A stretch of DNA of 64,000 nucleotides from a virus. Below the pieces are notes generated by a model. It was given only the letters and a program-made list of their open reading frames with translations. It had not been told where the DNA came from and searched no databases. Positions 38,962-48,394 of this stretch are shown here, in pieces. The first letter of the stretch is position 1; every line of letters starts with the position of its first letter. Where the stretch lies: IMG/VR virus record IMGVR_UViG_3300045135_002615, positions 124,001-188,000 of that record. The stretch is one strand, 5' to 3'. The translations under genes and the position numbers were made by a program.

Positions 38962-41900
38962 ATGGCAATTCAAGGCGGATACGCACCACCTGGTGTCTAC
39001 ACAAGCACTACGCTTGAGACCCTTAATCAAACACAACCCACCATTCGTGGTAGGGTTCCAACTCTTATTGGTACTGGACGACAGACCGTAGAGAATAAGG
39101 GCGTTGCCCTTGTCAGAGGTTCTTCTGCTACCATTGACCAACGTATCGTGGGTGAAGACCCCACAGGTCGTATGGTATCAGGTCAAAACCCAGATGGGTC
39201 TTACAATCTAGCTGACTTTGATGGTGCTCTCAACCAACTAAAAGTGAGACACCTCCCCGTTGTCAGTGGTGATGGCTCAGGCACGATCACCAATAACCCA
39301 TCAAGCGTAGTGGCTACCATTAATGGAAATGCCGTTGTCGTACTTGCTGTAAATGGCACTGATGGGATCATCACCCTCGCTGAAGCACCCACTCAAGGTG
39401 ATGATGTTCGTGTCTCTTACTACTTCAACCGTATGGACACCCTCGTAGAGAACGAAGACGTATCCGCTCAGGTAAGTTCAAATGTTAGTGAACTGTACGC
39501 CTCTAGCGGTACGTTTGTTATCTCCTCTACTACTAACACTCTGTCAATCTCCGCAGATGGTGTCAGTGGTGTGATCACCCTCCCCCAAGCTACCGCTGCT
39601 GAGAGAGCAGTTTCTATTCAGAGAGTTGTAGCTCAAATCAATGACGCGGGCATTGGTTCACTTGAAGCGGACACCTATGTTGATAGCAATGGGGAAGAAA
39701 ACCTCTACCTCACAGCTAATGGATCAATCACCATCGGCAACGGGTCTGCTAATCAAGCTCTCGGTCTTTTCCAAGGTATGACAGGTACTGTTCGCACCCG
39801 TACCTTCTTCACTACTAATGGACCTATCGTAGATGGCTCTAATAGTGGTGTGGTCACGACTGACGTGAACCTTGTTAGCGTTCGTGTTAATGGCAATCTC
39901 GTCACACCTGTTGCTGTTGATGGTGCTAATAACTCGGTGACACTCTCAGAAGCTCCCGTTGTTGGTTCTTCTGTGACAATCACCTATTACCACAACACCT
40001 TCCGCAATCAGTTCGACTACCTGCCTGGTTCAAACATTCGCTCTATTGATCGCGTGGCTCTTACTTATGGTTCAGGTGGCCTAAGCGGTACCTATACTCA
40101 AGGTGTTGACTTCATCCTTCAAGATGACAAGATCATTTGGGGTACAGCGGCTTCTTCATCTGCGGGACTCGTACAAAATGGAGAGGTGTCCTTCGGGTCA
40201 AATCAAGTTGCTGTAGGTCTCCGTGATGAGAGAGCGTACAACATTGAGTGTACTCGTGTACTCAACACTAATGCTTCTGTGGTCACAAATAAGGCTCAGC
40301 TCCCCTTTGTAGCTGTAGATGGCACAGGTACCGGCACAGCTACAACTAACCCTGCTATGGTGACGGCTATCTCAGGTGTGTCTCTTGCTGACGCACTTGA
40401 GAGCAACTCTCCTCTGACCATCACCCGTGTAGAGACTAATGGTCAGATTACGTTCGCTGAGAGCGTACCTAGTAACCATAAGGTTTTTGCTAGTTTCTAC
40501 TACAGCAACATTCAAGATAACTTCAATGACAATGCGTATACCCTTGAGGTGCTCAGTGTCGGTGCTTCAGGTGCAGGTACTTATTCAGTAAGTACCCCTG
40601 CTCGATCCCTCTACAATGTGTCCTATGAAGGCAAGGGTACTGATCTCACTGAGATCGCAATCTCTTTCCCAAGTGGTTCTGAGGCTAACCCTGAAGTTCG
40701 TGTCAGTGGTGGGTCTCCTGTAGAGGAGAACGTCACCCTTCAGATTGAGAACTTTGCAGAGACCCCTGCTGTTCTCTTTGCGGAAGGTTCGGAGAGTTAC
40801 TTCCCTGTGGCAGGGTCTTCCTCTGACCTCCAAGCTACGATTGACAATCAGGCTATTACGGTGGACTTTGATGCTCCTATGGGAGCGGGTCGCATCTCTG
40901 CAATTGCCAACCTTGTTGGTGATGTAATCCCTTATGATTCACTCACTAACGGGACTAACTACGGAAACACCGCTACCACACGCTCAATGAACCTCACCGT
41001 AGATGGTGTCGCTTTCAACCCTGTGCTGATCAACCAAGTTGGTGATGATGTTGACTCATGGGTCAGTGAGATCAATGCAGAGGCGAGTGTTAACGTACCT
41101 ACTTACACCTCGATGGGTCAGTTCTCTTCTTGGGAGGCAATGAACAACACCTATAAGAGCTTCAAGTTCTCATACAAGGGTGATGTCAATGGTCGCAGTA
41201 TCGTAGCCACAGCTACCTTGACTGAGGCAGTCTACCTAACCCCCTCCAACCTCGCCTCTGAGGTGACAGATAGACTTGCTGACGCAGTTGCTACGATTGT
41301 GGCTGCCGATGCTGATATGAATGGTCTTGCTATTAGCTGTGAGGCTGACAACGATGGTCGTCTTGTGTTCTCCCTTGACAGCCTCCCTGTTGCTAATGAT
41401 GCATACGGCTTCATTGAGTTCATTGCTGACGATGACACGTCCTTCTTGACCCTTGCGGGTGTTGACTACGACTCAGAGGCACGCACTCTTGTAGACAATG
41501 GCGATCAGACTAAGTGGGGTTATCTACCCGTTGCCGCTAAGTCACGCACCACACTCTCTACGGGTGAACTTCGTGATCGCCTCATCCTCAAGAACAGAAC
41601 CCTCATGGGTAATAACTACTACGCTCCTGTGGATCTCGGTGTTGAGATTAATAGTGGTGTGCTCCTCAGTGACGCAGGGTTCGCGGCGGGTGATGTTGCA
41701 CACGCCCTCCGTACCTCTGTCATTGACGCCCCTACTCTTGTTCTTACTCTCGGTTGGACAGAGGTAGACGCTAGCGGTATCCCCGCTAAGACTCTTTATG
41801 ATGGGACTGGTGCTGAGGATGCAAACGATACCCTTGTGTTTGAGGTTGATGGTACTACCGTTAACATCCCCTTGACATCTAGCACCAATGGTACTCTCGT

Positions 41901-43782
41901 GCCTATCACCGGTATCCTGTCAGACATCAACTTCGCCCTTACAAATGCAGGGCTTGTTGCAGAGGGTCACATTGAAGGTGCTACCATCCGTATTGTGGTC
42001 AGTAGTGCTAACCTATCTTCATACATCAAGGTAGGAGCAGGGCTCGCTAATGACACCTTCCAAATCGTTGAGGGTACAACTTCTTCAGCACAGGGTGTCT
42101 CTGCTCAAGCGATGGTTTCAGCACTGATGAGCCACAGCGTAGACGGTGGTTCATTTGATACGACACTCTTCTCAGAGCAACCTGCTTCAATCTCGGCGGC
42201 AGGGTTCTTCACAGAGAAGGCGGTTGCCTTTGTCGCAACGGAAGTGGAGACAGGTAAGAACTATCTCGGTATGGAGTCTCTCTCAGCAGGTAACGCATCA
42301 GTGATTAACATCACAGGTGGCGACATCTTGCGTAGGGGTGTGGGTCTACGTCTTACTACAGACAGCATCGCTACAGGTGAGGCAGCATACCAAGGCTTCT
42401 TCGTGACTTCGGATAGCCTCAATGGTTCAGGTTCTGCTAACACCTCTGTCTTGAATGATGGGCTCGGTGCGGATGGTGTGATTGGACAAACGTATGTAGA
42501 TGAGGTGACAGGTCTTACAATCAACCTCCTCCCTCGCACCAATGGTCTTGGATATCCTACGGGGGCCAACTCAACCTTGAGCTTCAAGGTGAGCACCACC
42601 TTCACATCAGATGCAAACATCCCTGTTGTTTCGATTCCAGGTGTGTCAATGGTTGTCTCAAACACTACGGGTACCGCTGTAGGTGACACCGCTGTTGTGG
42701 AGACCTTCCTCTCTAACGATCAAGAGAAGGAGCCTACTCTAGGTCAGACATACTATGTTGACTACACCATTGATCGCAACTTGTACAACACCCGTGTGTT
42801 TACTAACCTCAGTGATGTCATCAAGACTTATGGTCCCATCAGCCCTGAGAACAGCTTGAGTCTTGGAGCGTACCTTGCCTTCATCAATGGAGCTGTCAGC
42901 GTGGCTTGTAAGCAAGTTCAGTTGGCGGATGGTCAGACTACTTTGACCGAGGAGCAGGTCCTCCAAGCTATCCAAGACATTGAAGGTGAGATCCAACCTG
43001 GTCTCTCACCTTCTGTGATCACACCTCTCGTACCAATGACCTCCACTATCATTGCTGAGCTCAGCAACCATTGCGACCTTCAGTCAAGCCTCCGCTATCG
43101 TTCGGAGCGTAGGGCGGTGGTCGGTGTCGCATCAGGTACGCAACCCCGCGAGGTTCAGAATCTAGCTCGTGCTGTGGGTAACTCTCGTGTATGCATTGTC
43201 TACCCTGACCTTGCTTATGTGTCTTTCACTGACGATGTGGGAGTTAATCAGAGGTATCTCGTAGGTGGTGAGTTTGTAGCGGTTGCTGTTGCTAACGCTA
43301 CGTCTAACACTTCTCTAGATGCAGCTACTCCTTGGACGGGTCGTACCATCAACGGGTTCTCCGGACTTGCCCGTAACCTTGACGAGGTGGACGCTAACGC
43401 AACCGCAAACGCGGGTGTTACGGTGCTCCATCAGAGTGTTGACGGCATCAAGGTACGTCATGGTCTTACAACTAACATGACCTCTGTCCTTACCAAGACA
43501 CCTACTGTGGTTCAGATTGCTGACCATGTGCAGGTTCGTGCTAGGGCTCTCCTTGAGAGGTACATCGGTGTCAAGTATGTCCCACAGACTATTCAGCAGA
43601 TTGAGGGTCGTGTAAACGCTTTCTTCAAGCAACTCGTTCGTGATCAGATCATCTCTACATACACGGGGCTTAACGTGAGTCGTGATGCCAACGACCCCAC
43701 ACAACTCAACATCGAGGTCTTCTACAAGCCTGTGTACCCACTCCTCTACATCCAATTCAGCTTCACCATTCAAGGTGGCTAA
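38962..43782 (+). CDS. Contractile tail sheath protein, 1606 aa (very long)
   Basis: The N-terminus GGYAPPGVYTSTT and the C-terminal ~150 residues (ALLERYIGVKYVPQTIQQIE, NAFFKQLVRDQI, LNIEVFYKPVYPLLYIQFSF) match the conserved ends of sheath proteins. These form the inter-subunit beta-augmentation mesh. Most sheaths are 400-900 residues, so much of the ~1000-residue middle is insertion. Three Ig-like units lie at ~98-156, ~288-345 and ~448-517, each of the form 'DGSG..TTNP...V..NG..ITLAEAP..G..V..SYYYN'. The inserts probably face the sheath exterior. Strong codon bias (GGT, CTC, ACC) fits an abundant virion protein. A terminator follows. Confidence 0.92.
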   Translation: MAIQGGYAPPGVYTSTTLETLNQTQPTIRGRVPTLIGTGRQTVENKGVALVRGSSATIDQRIVGEDPTGRMVSGQNPDGSYNLADFDGALNQLKVRHLPVVSGDGSGTITNNPSSVVATINGNAVVVLAVNGTDGIITLAEAPTQGDDVRVSYYFNRMDTLVENEDVSAQVSSNVSELYASSGTFVISSTTNTLSISADGVSGVITLPQATAAERAVSIQRVVAQINDAGIGSLEADTYVDSNGEENLYLTANGSITIGNGSANQALGLFQGMTGTVRTRTFFTTNGPIVDGSNSGVVTTDVNLVSVRVNGNLVTPVAVDGANNSVTLSEAPVVGSSVTITYYHNTFRNQFDYLPGSNIRSIDRVALTYGSGGLSGTYTQGVDFILQDDKIIWGTAASSSAGLVQNGEVSFGSNQVAVGLRDERAYNIECTRVLNTNASVVTNKAQLPFVAVDGTGTGTATTNPAMVTAISGVSLADALESNSPLTITRVETNGQITFAESVPSNHKVFASFYYSNIQDNFNDNAYTLEVLSVGASGAGTYSVSTPARSLYNVSYEGKGTDLTEIAISFPSGSEANPEVRVSGGSPVEENVTLQIENFAETPAVLFAEGSESYFPVAGSSSDLQATIDNQAITVDFDAPMGAGRISAIANLVGDVIPYDSLTNGTNYGNTATTRSMNLTVDGVAFNPVLINQVGDDVDSWVSEINAEASVNVPTYTSMGQFSSWEAMNNTYKSFKFSYKGDVNGRSIVATATLTEAVYLTPSNLASEVTDRLADAVATIVAADADMNGLAISCEADNDGRLVFSLDSLPVANDAYGFIEFIADDDTSFLTLAGVDYDSEARTLVDNGDQTKWGYLPVAAKSRTTLSTGELRDRLILKNRTLMGNNYYAPVDLGVEINSGVLLSDAGFAAGDVAHALRTSVIDAPTLVLTLGWTEVDASGIPAKTLYDGTGAEDANDTLVFEVDGTTVNIPLTSSTNGTLVPITGILSDINFALTNAGLVAEGHIEGATIRIVVSSANLSSYIKVGAGLANDTFQIVEGTTSSAQGVSAQAMVSALMSHSVDGGSFDTTLFSEQPASISAAGFFTEKAVAFVATEVETGKNYLGMESLSAGNASVINITGGDILRRGVGLRLTTDSIATGEAAYQGFFVTSDSLNGSGSANTSVLNDGLGADGVIGQTYVDEVTGLTINLLPRTNGLGYPTGANSTLSFKVSTTFTSDANIPVVSIPGVSMVVSNTTGTAVGDTAVVETFLSNDQEKEPTLGQTYYVDYTIDRNLYNTRVFTNLSDVIKTYGPISPENSLSLGAYLAFINGAVSVACKQVQLADGQTTLTEEQVLQAIQDIEGEIQPGLSPSVITPLVPMTSTIIAELSNHCDLQSSLRYRSERRAVVGVASGTQPREVQNLARAVGNSRVCIVYPDLAYVSFTDDVGVNQRYLVGGEFVAVAVANATSNTSLDAATPWTGRTINGFSGLARNLDEVDANATANAGVTVLHQSVDGIKVRHGLTTNMTSVLTKTPTVVQIADHVQVRARALLERYIGVKYVPQTIQQIEGRVNAFFKQLVRDQIISTYTGLNVSRDANDPTQLNIEVFYKPVYPLLYIQFSFTIQGG

Positions 43783-43807
43783 TCTAGACGTTTAGGACAT
43801 AGCACCT

Positions 43808-43846
43808 AAAGCCCTTGAGTGACCCATGTTGCTCAAGGGCTTTTTT
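43808..43846 (+). terminator. Rho-independent terminator after the sheath gene
   Basis: AAAGCCCTTGAG (43808-43819) pairs with CTCAAGGGCTTT (43832-43843), 12-base loop, then T6. It directly precedes the leader of the next gene. Confidence 0.92.
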
Positions 43847-43899
43847 GTTTTTAAATGTCTCAACTGATGAAGACCATGTCTCATCAAAGGAGGTCGTTG

Positions 43900-44367
43900 A
43901 TGAACCTAAGATATAGGATAGCCCATCTTGAGCGTAGACTCGCTCAACTAGAGGGATCGGGAGCACCCCATGAGGAGGGGAGGTTCTTTGACAACCCCAC
44001 CAAAAAGAGTGTTCGTGAGTTTGCAGAGTCGAAAGCCATATCTAATGATCTTGAGGTAGCTAAAGAGTCTCCATGTACTCAGATGGAAGCTCCACAGGTA
44101 GCACTAGCAGCCCCACCCACACCTAAAGAGATTGAGCAAAAGCCTGGTGGTAAAGAGTTCAAAACTCTTAATCAGTTCGTTGTAGATACAGAGGAACCCG
44201 TAAGAGGAGTACCTCAAGGATATGACGAGATAGAGAAGTCTAAGTGCATAGAGACCCCCGAAGAATCTATGGTAAAGAATCTCAAAGAGAGAGTCGCACC
44301 TAAGTCTGAGAAGGTGAAGGCTGTCAAAGAAGTGATGCAGAGAAAGGGATATAGATATGTCTACTAA
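43900..44367 (+). CDS. Tail or virion protein with helix tag, 155 aa
   Basis: The start at 43900 (MNLRYRIAHLERRLAQLEGS) is chosen for AAAGGAGG 7 bases upstream; the open frame upstream begins in the terminator. The first 18 residues are the same kind of basic helix as in the three paralogues at 23.7-26.7 kb (RIAHLE.RLA.LE) and end in LEG, a possible prohead-protease cleavage point. The rest is hydrophilic and unstructured-looking (Pro/Glu/Lys-rich). CATCAA/TTGATG flank the RBS, putting it in a loop. Overlaps the next gene by 11 bases. Confidence 0.72.
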   Translation: MNLRYRIAHLERRLAQLEGSGAPHEEGRFFDNPTKKSVREFAESKAISNDLEVAKESPCTQMEAPQVALAAPPTPKEIEQKPGGKEFKTLNQFVVDTEEPVRGVPQGYDEIEKSKCIETPEESMVKNLKERVAPKSEKVKAVKEVMQRKGYRYVY

Positions 44368-44917
44368 GCTAAACGAAGCGTATGCAGATGACCTAGTAAT
44401 CATGATCAAGGGGGACAGGTTCCCTGTCACCGCAGGACCTGTATTAAGGAGACAGAAGTGGGTAGCGGGTCAATGGGTCAAGTATGTCCCTAATGAAAAC
44501 TCTGCCTCCGAGTTTACGGTAGAGAAGTCAGAGGGTGTCTACGCCACTGGCTTCTTATTTGAGAGTAGCGAAGATTACCGACTCAACTCTAACTACAGGA
44601 ACTACACCTCTTACCAAAACGCAACACCGCTTGGTGGGGCTTCAGGTGCTTCTGTTATCACTATGATAGCAGGCGGTGGTCGCTTCCTGTTTGCCAACTA
44701 CGAGACAACCGCATTAGATGCAGGTGGTGTCCGTCAAGGTGGTGCGACGACATATAACCTTAACGAGTCTCTATACATTAGTGAAAATGGACTACTCTGT
44801 AATGACCCGCCCGCAAGACTATTGCTCGCAACGGGCGGAGCTAGAGCTCTTGAAGTAGGTGTCTGCTGTAAAACACCTGAAGATGATGGGAAGATTGGAC
44901 TCGATCTGAAGTACTAA
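44357..44917 (+). CDS. Putative virion protein, 186 aa
   Basis: Strand-rich, Gly/Thr/Asn-rich protein (TAGPVLRRQKWVAGQWVKYV; GGASGASVITMIAGGGRFLF) with a C-terminal Cys pair (VGVCCKTPED). The composition resembles small tail-tube, fibre or decoration proteins; no family recognised. Converges with, and overlaps by 4 bases, the secreted-protein gene on the other strand. Confidence 0.7.
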   Translation: MSTKLNEAYADDLVIMIKGDRFPVTAGPVLRRQKWVAGQWVKYVPNENSASEFTVEKSEGVYATGFLFESSEDYRLNSNYRNYTSYQNATPLGGASGASVITMIAGGGRFLFANYETTALDAGGVRQGGATTYNLNESLYISENGLLCNDPPARLLLATGGARALEVGVCCKTPEDDGKIGLDLKY

Positions 44918-45621
44918 GGAGATTGCTTCACATGAAGCAAAAAGGAAGAAGAACCTGAGCCGTCTAGCTTCGTGCAAGACTCCTCGTTATCTATCTCCAC
45001 TTGCCCTTCTTCTGTGAACTGCGTCTCACCTAAGATCCACAAGAACCTTGTGTACTCATATCTGATCTTACCTCCTTTTTTCAGAGGCGGAAGTAGACGG
45101 AAGAATGCAAACTTTGAGCTCGCCATCCCGTCCCATTCCTCAACATCAACAGCTTGTCTTTCTGGGACTTTGACCACGTTCCTCTTCTCATACATGTTAA
45201 GCCGTGAGCTGAGTAGTGTGTCATACGGGAACCTGAAGGATTGATCTTTCAAGCTGTAAATCCACATGGTCTCCATACGAGCACAGAACTCTGTTCCGAT
45301 GGCATCCTTGTAGTCCTCCATCATCTTATCCGTAGCTGCGTGGACGATTTTAGGGTTCATCTTCGTGAACCTCTTTTGCTTGAGGGGTGTGTAGTTGTCC
45401 CGTCTCAAGTCTTCTCGATAACCAAAGAGGTCTTGTCTCAGAAGGGAATAGAGATATAGGGATAAGCATGTTCCATCACCACCCTTACAATAAGGAGTGA
45501 ACCTGTAGTACGCATCCCCACAAGACTCAAGGAGATCAACAACCTCCTCCTCTACCTTGCAAGTCTGTGCCGTAGCTACTAAGGGGGAAATCATTAGACT
45601 AATGAAAATTAGTGGCTTCAT
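44914..45621 (-). CDS. Secreted Cys-containing protein, 235 aa
   Basis: A clear signal peptide, MKPLIFISLMISPLVATAQT, with Ala-x-Ala near the cleavage site. Cleavage after ATA or AQT leaves a mature protein with an early Cys. Six cysteines in the mature part (C-KVEEEV, LESCGDA, PYCKGGDGTC, EFCARM, ESCTKL) suggest disulfides and a periplasmic location. No enzymatic motif recognised. It could act on the host envelope (superinfection exclusion, lysis) or be shed. RBS AGGAGGTG sits in a small CACC/GGTG hairpin. Divergent from the helicase gene. Confidence 0.75.
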   Translation of the reverse strand: MKPLIFISLMISPLVATAQTCKVEEEVVDLLESCGDAYYRFTPYCKGGDGTCLSLYLYSLLRQDLFGYREDLRRDNYTPLKQKRFTKMNPKIVHAATDKMMEDYKDAIGTEFCARMETMWIYSLKDQSFRFPYDTLLSSRLNMYEKRNVVKVPERQAVDVEEWDGMASSKFAFFRLLPPLKKGGKIRYEYTRFLWILGETQFTEEGQVEIDNEESCTKLDGSGSSSFLLHVKQSP

Positions 45622-45674
45622 TGAGCACCTCCTGGGTGATTTATTATACCCTTTAGAACCCCCCCTCGTCTATC

Positions 45675-45687
45675 ATTGATATAAGTA
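45675..45687 (+). promoter_or_regulatory. ATTGATATAAGTA promoter-like element (helicase)
   Basis: Identical 13 bases to 19972-19984 ahead of the ligase gene; ATG 36 bases downstream. A TATAATAA on the minus strand at ~45642-45650 may serve the divergent secreted-protein gene. Confidence 0.5.
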
Positions 45688-45722
45688 GTTGAAGTTAGAG
45701 GTATTTTAGAAACGAGGAAAAA

Positions 45723-47747
45723 ATGAAGTATTTTGCAAACAAGTTCGCTAAGCGTTGTGGTGGTTGCGGGGTTCGAGTTGAGGTGGGTCAAGGATACTCC
45801 TTCAACGATGGGGCATGGAAGACTACTTGTAAGTCTTCCCTGTGCCTCGACAAGGTGGGATTGGTGATTGACACCAAGAAGTACATCACTGCGGAAGGTG
45901 AGATTTATATGCCTTATGACCCATCAGCACTCCCCATTTTAAGGGGTATGCCAGGAGCACGATTTGATCGTGCAAAGAAGAGTTGGGTCGTGAGCATTGA
46001 GCCTAAAGACCGAACTCGTGTCCTTGAAGGGGCACGCAGATTAGGGCTCACCATCCCAAAGGGCTTCGATGTCCTTGAGATGAGCGAGGGAGTTAAGAAG
46101 GCGGTGAGTAGGGCTAAGTCAGCAGGTGCTTACGATTATCAGCTTGAGGGCGTTAAGTTCCTCTCAGAGAGAGATCGTGCCCTGCTTGCCGATGACATGG
46201 GTCTCGGTAAGACTTTCCAATCGCTCAACGCAGTTGAGGGTCGTGCCATTGTCCTCTGCCCTGCATCTCTTAAGAGCAACTGGGCAAGTGAGGTCAAGAA
46301 GTGGCGTTCAGACCTGACCCCTGTGATCTGTAAGGGTCGTAAGGGGTTCAAGCTCCCCGCTGATGGTGAGGTGGTGATCATCAACTACGACATCATCCCA
46401 CAGGAGTTCAAGAGCGAGGAGGATGTCCCTGACTCTTGGAAGCCCGCACTCTCTGAGACTACGCTCATCAGCGATGAGGCACATCTCTGCAAGAGCTACA
46501 AGGCGGCACGCTCTCAGCGTACTGCGGTGCTCTCACGCATGTGCGGTAAGTCTTGGGCGATGACGGGTACACCCCTCCTCTCAAAGGGCTTCGATCTTTG
46601 GGGTGTGGTGGAGACCTTCGGCATGGGCTATGAAATCTTCGGTGGCTTCAAGGGCTTCCTCCGTAGCATGAACGCTTACCGCGATACATGGGGTGGTTGG
46701 AAGTTCGACACTCCCGATTCTTCTGTCCCTGAGAAGCTCCGCCGTGTGATGCTCCGCCGTCTTAAGACTGAGGTACTCACTGAGTTGCCTCCAAAGACCT
46801 ATCAAGACATCTTGGTGGATATCAGCTCCAAGAAGCTCATCAAACTTGCTGACGAGGCTCTTGTGGCTCTCGGAGGAGACGGGGCTTCAGACCTCCCCCC
46901 ATTTGAGCAGTTCAGCGAGATTCGTGCTAAACTCGCAGAGGATCGTATCCCTGCCCTCCTTGAGCTTGTTGAGAGCTTTGAGGAGAGCGGGGAGCCTGTG
47001 GTGGTGTTCTCGGCATATCGTAAGCCTATCGACACCTTCCTCGACCGCAATGATTGGGGTGTCATCACAGGTGAGACCTCTGTTGAGGAGCGTCAGATGT
47101 ACGTTGATCTGTTCCAAGCGGGTCAACTGAAGGGTATCGCTTGCACTATCAAAGCAGGTGGTGTTGGTTTGACTCTTACTAAGGCAAGCAAGATGATCTT
47201 CTGTGACTTGGAGTGGAACCCTGCTCTTAACGCACAGGCTGAAGACCGCATCTGCCGTATCGGTCAGACTGCACAGAGCCTTCAGTACATCCGCCTTGTG
47301 AGCGATTGTGCGATGGATCGCCGTGTCCTTCAAATCCTTGACGAAAAGGCTCGCCTCATCACCTCTGCGGTTGAAGCTGAGGTCGCAAGCCTAGAGGGTG
47401 CAACTCTTGTTGTCCAAGAGACTGAGGAGGAGCAACAAGCCCGTATCGCTGAAGAGGCAACCAAAGAGATCAACGCATCTGCTCGTGTCTGCCAAGCTCC
47501 TTCTATCCCCTTGACTGAGGAGCAGAAGGGTGCTGTGAAGGGTGCTCTTAACAGCCTCCTCAGCCTTTGTGATGGTGCGAGGTCAGAGGATGATATGGGT
47601 TTCAACGCTACCGATGCATACCTCGCTCGCCTGATCGCCCGCTCAGGCTTGATTGACAAAGACATCCAAGTCCAAAACGCGACTTGGGATATGCTCAAGA
47701 AGTACAAGGGTCAGATCGGTCAGATGTACCCCATTCTCTTCAAGTAA
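45723..47747 (+). CDS. SNF2-family helicase with HARP-like domain (SMARCAL1-type)
   Basis: 674 aa. N-terminal Cys4 module (CGGCGVRVEVGQGYSF ... CKSSLC), then a HARP-like segment (YDPSALPILRGMPGARFDRA, KKSWVVSIEP) as in annealing helicases that remodel stalled forks. SNF2 core: motif I DDMGLGKTFQSL, Ia CPASLKSNWASEVKKW, II SDEAHLCKS (DEAH), III MTGTPLLSKG, V KAGGVGLTLTKA, VI QAEDRICRIGQT. The C-terminal ~100 residues are extra. It likely plays the branch-migration or fork-reversal role that UvsW has in T4. Codon bias as in the recA-like gene. Confidence 0.93.
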   Translation: MKYFANKFAKRCGGCGVRVEVGQGYSFNDGAWKTTCKSSLCLDKVGLVIDTKKYITAEGEIYMPYDPSALPILRGMPGARFDRAKKSWVVSIEPKDRTRVLEGARRLGLTIPKGFDVLEMSEGVKKAVSRAKSAGAYDYQLEGVKFLSERDRALLADDMGLGKTFQSLNAVEGRAIVLCPASLKSNWASEVKKWRSDLTPVICKGRKGFKLPADGEVVIINYDIIPQEFKSEEDVPDSWKPALSETTLISDEAHLCKSYKAARSQRTAVLSRMCGKSWAMTGTPLLSKGFDLWGVVETFGMGYEIFGGFKGFLRSMNAYRDTWGGWKFDTPDSSVPEKLRRVMLRRLKTEVLTELPPKTYQDILVDISSKKLIKLADEALVALGGDGASDLPPFEQFSEIRAKLAEDRIPALLELVESFEESGEPVVVFSAYRKPIDTFLDRNDWGVITGETSVEERQMYVDLFQAGQLKGIACTIKAGGVGLTLTKASKMIFCDLEWNPALNAQAEDRICRIGQTAQSLQYIRLVSDCAMDRRVLQILDEKARLITSAVEAEVASLEGATLVVQETEEEQQARIAEEATKEINASARVCQAPSIPLTEEQKGAVKGALNSLLSLCDGARSEDDMGFNATDAYLARLIARSGLIDKDIQVQNATWDMLKKYKGQIGQMYPILFK

Positions 47748-47770
47748 GAGAACCCCCCGCAACCCCACCA

Positions 47771-47812
47771 AAGGGCGTATATGTCTACGAGGCATATACG
47801 CCCTTTTTTTTA
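47771..47812. terminator. Terminator between helicase and 47810 gene
   Basis: AAGGGCGTATATG (47771-47783) pairs with CATATACGCCCTT (47793-47805), 13 bp, 9-base loop, then T8 on the plus strand. On the minus strand only TTT follows the stem, so termination that way is weaker. Confidence 0.9.
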
Positions 47813-48385
47813 CTTCAAGTTCTTGATCTTCTGTAAGTCATAGCTCTTAAGTGCTTGCTCGTTTTGTTGGAGCTTACGAGCTTTGTTGACGAGATCAGAG
47901 TTGAGCTTCATGTTGCCTGTTAAGGTGACTTCTTTGGAGTCCTTATCAATCAAGCGACTTGTCAAGCCTGACACAGATGGCATGAGGGCTTTGATGAGGT
48001 TGGGGTCAATGTTCTTGATAGCGATATCCCATACCATGTCAAGGGTCACATCATTAGATACGAGGATAGGTTCACCTCCGTATGTGGTGGGCATAGTTTG
48101 TCTAAAGAGAGAGTGTCCTGCTTGTGTTGTCAGCTCCATATCAAAGAAGCTAACCGAGACACCTGGAGCGGGTGGTGCTTTATCGAAGGTGAAGGAGATA
48201 TGTGCATGAAGCACCTTATCACCAAAGGTGACGGTAGGTTGCACGGCTCCCCAACCATGAAGGATTACAATGATTTCACCCATCTCAACGAGTCTTGAGA
48301 TGAACTCTTGCTCTATTTCAGAGATAGGGACATAGAGGGAGTTCTTGTTACCCCCTCCGAAGTCGTTTTTGCCTTTGTCGGTCAT
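47810..48385 (-). CDS. Hypothetical protein, 191 aa
   Basis: Not recognised. Contains strand-rich central region (EIIVILHGWGAVQPTVTFGD; HAHISFTFDKAPP; GVSVSFFDMELTTQ) resembling a beta-sandwich, and a charged C-terminal helix (LVNKARKLQQNEQALKSYDL). Lies 9 bases after the topoisomerase gene and is probably co-transcribed with it. Confidence 0.7.
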   Translation of the reverse strand: MTDKGKNDFGGGNKNSLYVPISEIEQEFISRLVEMGEIIVILHGWGAVQPTVTFGDKVLHAHISFTFDKAPPAPGVSVSFFDMELTTQAGHSLFRQTMPTTYGGEPILVSNDVTLDMVWDIAIKNIDPNLIKALMPSVSGLTSRLIDKDSKEVTLTGNMKLNSDLVNKARKLQQNEQALKSYDLQKIKNLK

Positions 48386-48394
48386 ATGGACACC

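Noticed and set aside
42261-42689. 142-codon minus-strand frame inside the sheath gene
   Set aside because: A by-product of the GC-biased third positions of the sheath gene; no RBS and no recognisable protein features.
44923-44945. TTGCTTCA/TGAAGCAA palindrome as a terminator
   Set aside because: No U-run follows the stem in either transcription direction, and the bases are coding for the secreted protein's C-terminus.
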